A stretch of 64,000 nt of DNA from Vibrio tubiashii ATCC 19109 (GTDB lineage: Bacteria > Pseudomonadota > Gammaproteobacteria > Enterobacterales > Vibrionaceae): contig NZ_CP009354.1 in the NCBI RefSeq assembly GCF_000772105.1, forward strand, positions 558,001 through 622,000. Reading direction: 5' to 3'. Every line of letters begins with the position of its first letter. Position 1 is the stretch's first letter. The position numbers and the translations under genes are program-made. Under the pieces are notes generated by a model that was not told where the DNA came from, did not search any database, and saw only the letters and a list, made by a program, of their open reading frames with translations. This document shows positions 61,185-64,000 of the stretch, piece by piece.

Positions 61185-61697
61185 ATGGATGTATTAGTTT
61201 GGGTCGTCTTATTTGCAGTAGCCGTTTCTGATGCCAAAGAACATAGAATTCCTAATACTTTTTTATTAACGATTATTGCTATTGTTTTCATAAACAATGC
61301 TTTCGTTGTCGGCGATTTTTCTCTTTTAGCATGGTCTTTATTTAGTGGTATTACTTGTTTTATATGCGCCTTGATTCTTTACTTATTAAAAGTTATGGCT
61401 CCTGGGGATGTAAAACTAATGGGAGTGGTCGGCTTTTGGTTAGGTAGCGAACACACGTTAAATGCTGTGTTTTGGATTGCAGTTTCTAGCGTAATGATAG
61501 GGTTATTGTACGCACTTCAGAGAATGGCACAAAGCCCAGAACAAACTAAAGTACTAATAAAGAAATACTCGATCTTTGCGTTGTATGGCGTTTCTTCTAC
61601 TAAAGCTCTAGGTGAGAAAAGAAGCATGGAAGAGCATTATAGAATGCCATTTGCTCCAGTCGTTGTAGTTGGAGTTGCTATGTCCCAGTATTTTTGA
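61185..61697 (+). CDS. tadV: Prepilin peptidase TadV/CpaA
   Basis: A 170-residue A24 aspartic peptidase with several membrane segments. Catalytic aspartates are Asp16 in SDAKEHRIPN and Asp75 in APGDVKLMG. It processes the Flp leader peptides. The GxGD motif reads APGD here, a slight deviation in its first position. It follows the two pilin genes, as in Aggregatibacter tad loci. Confidence 0.9.
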   Translation: MDVLVWVVLFAVAVSDAKEHRIPNTFLLTIIAIVFINNAFVVGDFSLLAWSLFSGITCFICALILYLLKVMAPGDVKLMGVVGFWLGSEHTLNAVFWIAVSSVMIGLLYALQRMAQSPEQTKVLIKKYSIFALYGVSSTKALGEKRSMEEHYRMPFAPVVVVGVAMSQYF

Positions 61698-61727
61698 GTA
61701 CTTACCTTCAAGAGACAAGGAGTCTCT

Positions 61728-63074
61728 ATGGTTCAGTCGACGGTTCAAATAAAACATAGGGTCGAACTTACGCCCCAAGCCCCCGCACCCTCTGTGCCTG
61801 TATCTTTTGATGCTTTGGAATTACCTAAAGCTGTTGTCGAAAATCTTCTTCTTAAACATCTTGCTGCGTATCCAAAGTCTGACATTCTTCAGTTGACTAA
61901 GTTGATGTGTATTAATAGCCACATGATTGAAGAGATGCTCAGTGACCTGAGAGCTAAATCCCAGGTAGAAGTATATCAAGCACAAGGTTCTGGCTTCGCT
62001 GCATCTTCTGCTGGCAACATACGGTATGGTCTCTCAGAACAAGGTATGCAGGAAGCGGATACTGCCTTTGCCAAAGATGCTTATCTAGGTCCCGTACCGG
62101 TTTCTTTAACTAGTTACGATGCGATGGTTAAGTCTCAGGACGTAAGAGCAAAAATGGTCAATCGCAAAGATGTCACTTATGCCTTAGAGGAAGTACTTGG
62201 TGCCGAGCGAATGACTGGTGTTTTAGGTCCGGCAATAAACTCGGGTAGAGCGCTGCTTCTTTATGGCGATGCAGGTACTGGTAAAACGTTTGTTGCGACT
62301 CGTTTACTGAATTCTCTTAATACATCTGTCTACGTTCCTTATGCTGTCTATGCAGCGGGAAACATCATCAAAGTATTTTCGCCTCAGCACCACAAACGGG
62401 TTAGAAGTGCTGAAAATCAGTCCATAACATTTAAAGAACAGTTTGACCGTCGATGGTGCCTATGTGAGCGACCCAGTATCCAAGTTGGTGGTGAGCTGAC
62501 CATGGATATGCTAGAGGTCAACCACAGTGAGCACAACCGAGTTTGGATGGCTCCTCTCCAAATGATGGCAAATAATGGCATTTTCATCATTGATGACTTG
62601 GGTCGTCAAACTATGCCTGTTGCTACATTGCTTAACCGCTGGATAGTACCGATGGAGTACTTCTACGATTATCTATCTCTGCCAAATGGTCAGCAAATCA
62701 CCATCCCGTTTATTTTAACTCTGGCCTTTTCTACGAACTTAGATCCGGAAAAGATCAGTGACCCCGCTTTTTTACGTCGATTAGGCTACAAAATTCAGTT
62801 TGGCCCTTTATTGGAAACAGAGTATCGCCAATTGTGGGACCAGTTTTCTCAAGGTCGTCAGCTAGAGCTTGCTGAGGACTGTATACCATCACTTTTAGAG
62901 TTACATCGTCAGCATAGCGTTGGCTTTTATCCTTGTATTCCAAAGGATTTAGTAGGTATCAGCCGAGATATTATAGTGTTCGAAGAAGTTGCCCCGGTCA
63001 TTACCTCTGAGATTGTCTGCCGCGCATGGGAAGTCTATTTTACTGCTGATGGCAAAGGAGGAGGTGCTCGATGA
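61728..63074 (+). CDS. AAA+ ATPase of unknown role in the Tad locus
   Basis: 448 residues. An N-terminal region (about 30-110) resembles a winged-helix fold. An AAA+ core follows with Walker A GDAGTGKT (180-187), Walker B GIFIIDDLG (284-292), a sensor-like LAFSTN near 335 and a C-terminal helical lid with YPCIPKDLVGI. It is not TadA (no secretion-ATPase boxes) and not TadZ. It lies between tadV and rcpC, overlapping rcpC by 4 bp (ATGA), so it is translated with the pilus genes. No function is assigned. Confidence 0.85.
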   Translation: MVQSTVQIKHRVELTPQAPAPSVPVSFDALELPKAVVENLLLKHLAAYPKSDILQLTKLMCINSHMIEEMLSDLRAKSQVEVYQAQGSGFAASSAGNIRYGLSEQGMQEADTAFAKDAYLGPVPVSLTSYDAMVKSQDVRAKMVNRKDVTYALEEVLGAERMTGVLGPAINSGRALLLYGDAGTGKTFVATRLLNSLNTSVYVPYAVYAAGNIIKVFSPQHHKRVRSAENQSITFKEQFDRRWCLCERPSIQVGGELTMDMLEVNHSEHNRVWMAPLQMMANNGIFIIDDLGRQTMPVATLLNRWIVPMEYFYDYLSLPNGQQITIPFILTLAFSTNLDPEKISDPAFLRRLGYKIQFGPLLETEYRQLWDQFSQGRQLELAEDCIPSLLELHRQHSVGFYPCIPKDLVGISRDIIVFEEVAPVITSEIVCRAWEVYFTADGKGGGAR

Positions 63075-63814
63075 GTCGAAACCAAGTGATTTTACTATTT
63101 TTACTCTCTATCGCATTCGGACTTGGAGCGGTTTTTTTTGCCAAGCAGTGGATGGATCGGCAACTAACACCACAAACCGAAGTTGAAGTGGTAGAGCGTG
63201 AGCCCGTGATTGTCGCAGCACAAGAAATTGCGTCAGGTAGCGTTATTGAAGAGCAGCATATTAGTTCTAAGCTACTTGAAGTTGCATGGCGTGATGAGTC
63301 TCAGTTTATGGTTGAAGAAGAGTTACTCGGTCAAGTAGTAGCAACTACAATTTACCCAGGCGAAATCGTGAGTCGAAACAGACTCGCAAATTCTGGCGAG
63401 GGCTCTACGCTGGCCGCATTAATTCCTGAGAACAAGCGAGCGGTAACTATACGAGTGAATGATGTTATTGGTGTTGCGGGCTTTTTATTACCCGGCAACA
63501 GAGTTGATGTGCTGAATACCATTAGCTATAGCGCGACATCAGCAACGACTTTAACTGTTTTAAAAGACATTAGAGTATTAGCGGTAGACCAAACCGCCAG
63601 AACTAAAGAAAACAAACCCATTATTGTTAGAGCAGTGACTTTAGAAGTGTCACCAAGAGAAGCTGAGAAGCTTTTATCAGCGCAAAGTAAGGGAGATATT
63701 CAACTCGCCCTTCGCAATCCTCACGAAGAGGAGAAGCCTGTTAAAAGATATGTTGCACCAAGTGTCACCATCCTTAAAGGCACAGAGAAAAGCAACATCA
63801 GAGTCAAGGATTGA
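63071..63814 (+). CDS. rcpC: Flp pilus assembly protein RcpC/CpaB
   Basis: A 247-residue protein with an N-terminal membrane segment (about 6-23) and a SAF domain (about 48-110, VIVAAQEIASGSVIEEQHI and TTIYPGEIVSRNRL). The RcpC/CpaB C-terminal part has GFLLPGNRVDVLNT. It is a periplasmic component of the Tad system, thought to assist the secretin. It overlaps the AAA+ gene by 4 bp. Confidence 0.92.
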   Translation: MSRNQVILLFLLSIAFGLGAVFFAKQWMDRQLTPQTEVEVVEREPVIVAAQEIASGSVIEEQHISSKLLEVAWRDESQFMVEEELLGQVVATTIYPGEIVSRNRLANSGEGSTLAALIPENKRAVTIRVNDVIGVAGFLLPGNRVDVLNTISYSATSATTLTVLKDIRVLAVDQTARTKENKPIIVRAVTLEVSPREAEKLLSAQSKGDIQLALRNPHEEEKPVKRYVAPSVTILKGTEKSNIRVKD

Positions 63815-63822
63815 GGTGAGCT

Positions 63823-64000
63823 ATGCGTAAGATAATCATACTAATAAGTGTTTTTTTATTGAGTACGTTACATGTACATAGCGCGACTCAATCGGGAAAA
63901 GTGGTTAAGGTGCCACATCATAAATCAACTCATGTCACTTTAGCGGGTAAAGCAAAACGCGTTTCTTTAGGCGACCCAGAAGTGCTTGATATTGTGATGC
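63823..64000 (+). CDS. rcpA: RcpA/CpaC secretin, 5' part only
   Basis: The frame is open to the window edge, giving 59 residues: a signal peptide MRKIIILISVFLLSTLHVHS, then a KSTHVTLAGKAKRVSLGDPEVLDIVM segment. This matches the N-terminal domain of Tad secretins (a V-x-LG-x-PEV-x-D block). It starts 8 bases after rcpC. The truncation is the window boundary, not a mutation. Confidence 0.85.
   Translation, partial: MRKIIILISVFLLSTLHVHSATQSGKVVKVPHHKSTHVTLAGKAKRVSLGDPEVLDIVM

Noticed and set aside
63823..64000. Truncated or broken secretin gene
   Set aside because: The frame is open at the last base; the cut is the end of the window.

Overview
The window is chromosomal DNA of a Vibrio (Gammaproteobacteria). 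The evidence is a Vibrio-type 16S/23S/5S operon with Ala, Glu, Asp and Trp tRNAs, and a backbone gene order that I recall from Vibrio cholerae chromosome 1: nagZ, the BtsS/BtsR pair, aroF-tyrA, slt-trpR-yjjX, mbaA/nspS, pheA, raiA, bamD, rluD, pgeF, clpB, then suhB, trmJ and iscRSUA-hscBA-fdx-iscX-pepB-ndk. The species cannot be fixed from sequence alone. Most genes are core housekeeping genes. The accessory-looking parts are the intergenic repeats near 41.2-41.6 kb and 55.2-55.4 kb, and a Tad/Flp pilus locus that starts at 60.7 kb and runs off the right edge.

Layout. 0-4.9 kb: an M16 protease lipoprotein, a short CstA-family transporter preceded by a five-copy operator array with exact 20-bp period, and a DUF2799 lipoprotein. 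5-11.6 kb: a cell-wall sugar salvage cluster (sodium symporter, BadF-type kinase, anmK, murQ), divergent from an RpiR-type regulator and nagZ. 11.6-14 kb: the btsS-btsR two-component system. Its E. coli counterpart binds the same octamer found in the array upstream of the transporter, so the two loci probably form one pyruvate-responsive circuit. 14.2-16.5 kb: aroF-tyrA behind three TyrR-type boxes. 16.5-19.8 kb: a PilZ protein with an M23 endopeptidase, and ettA. 20-22.9 kb: slt, trpR, yjjX. 22.8-26.2 kb: the nspS-mbaA polyamine/c-di-GMP sensor pair. 26.3-27.7 kb: pheA behind a Phe-rich leader peptide and attenuator. 27.8-35.3 kb: raiA, an MltF-like transglycosylase, bamD, rluD, pgeF, and clpB with a heat-shock-type promoter.

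35.3-41.6 kb: the rRNA operon, from tandem promoters through to distal tRNA-Asp and tRNA-Trp, followed by three decaying partial tRNA-Trp copies. 41.6-45 kb: a phospholipase D-like lipoprotein, suhB and trmJ. 45-52.8 kb: iscR behind two abutting IscR-type sites, the full ISC iron-sulfur assembly operon, pepB and ndk. 53-59.4 kb: a second, highly codon-biased EF-G gene, a perfect 12 x 8-bp tandem repeat, two LysR regulators around a DUF1127 gene, and a long-chain acyl-CoA synthetase. 59.5-64 kb: an AraC-type regulator, two Flp pilins (the second a 49-residue GTG-start gene), a TadV prepilin peptidase, an unexpected AAA+ ATPase, RcpC/CpaB and the start of the RcpA/CpaC secretin.

The observations most worth following are the BtsR-like array, the non-PTS muropeptide-sugar route with its GGAATAG operators, the AAA+ ATPase embedded in the Tad locus, the 8-bp tandem repeat, and the tRNA-Trp pseudogene ladder.
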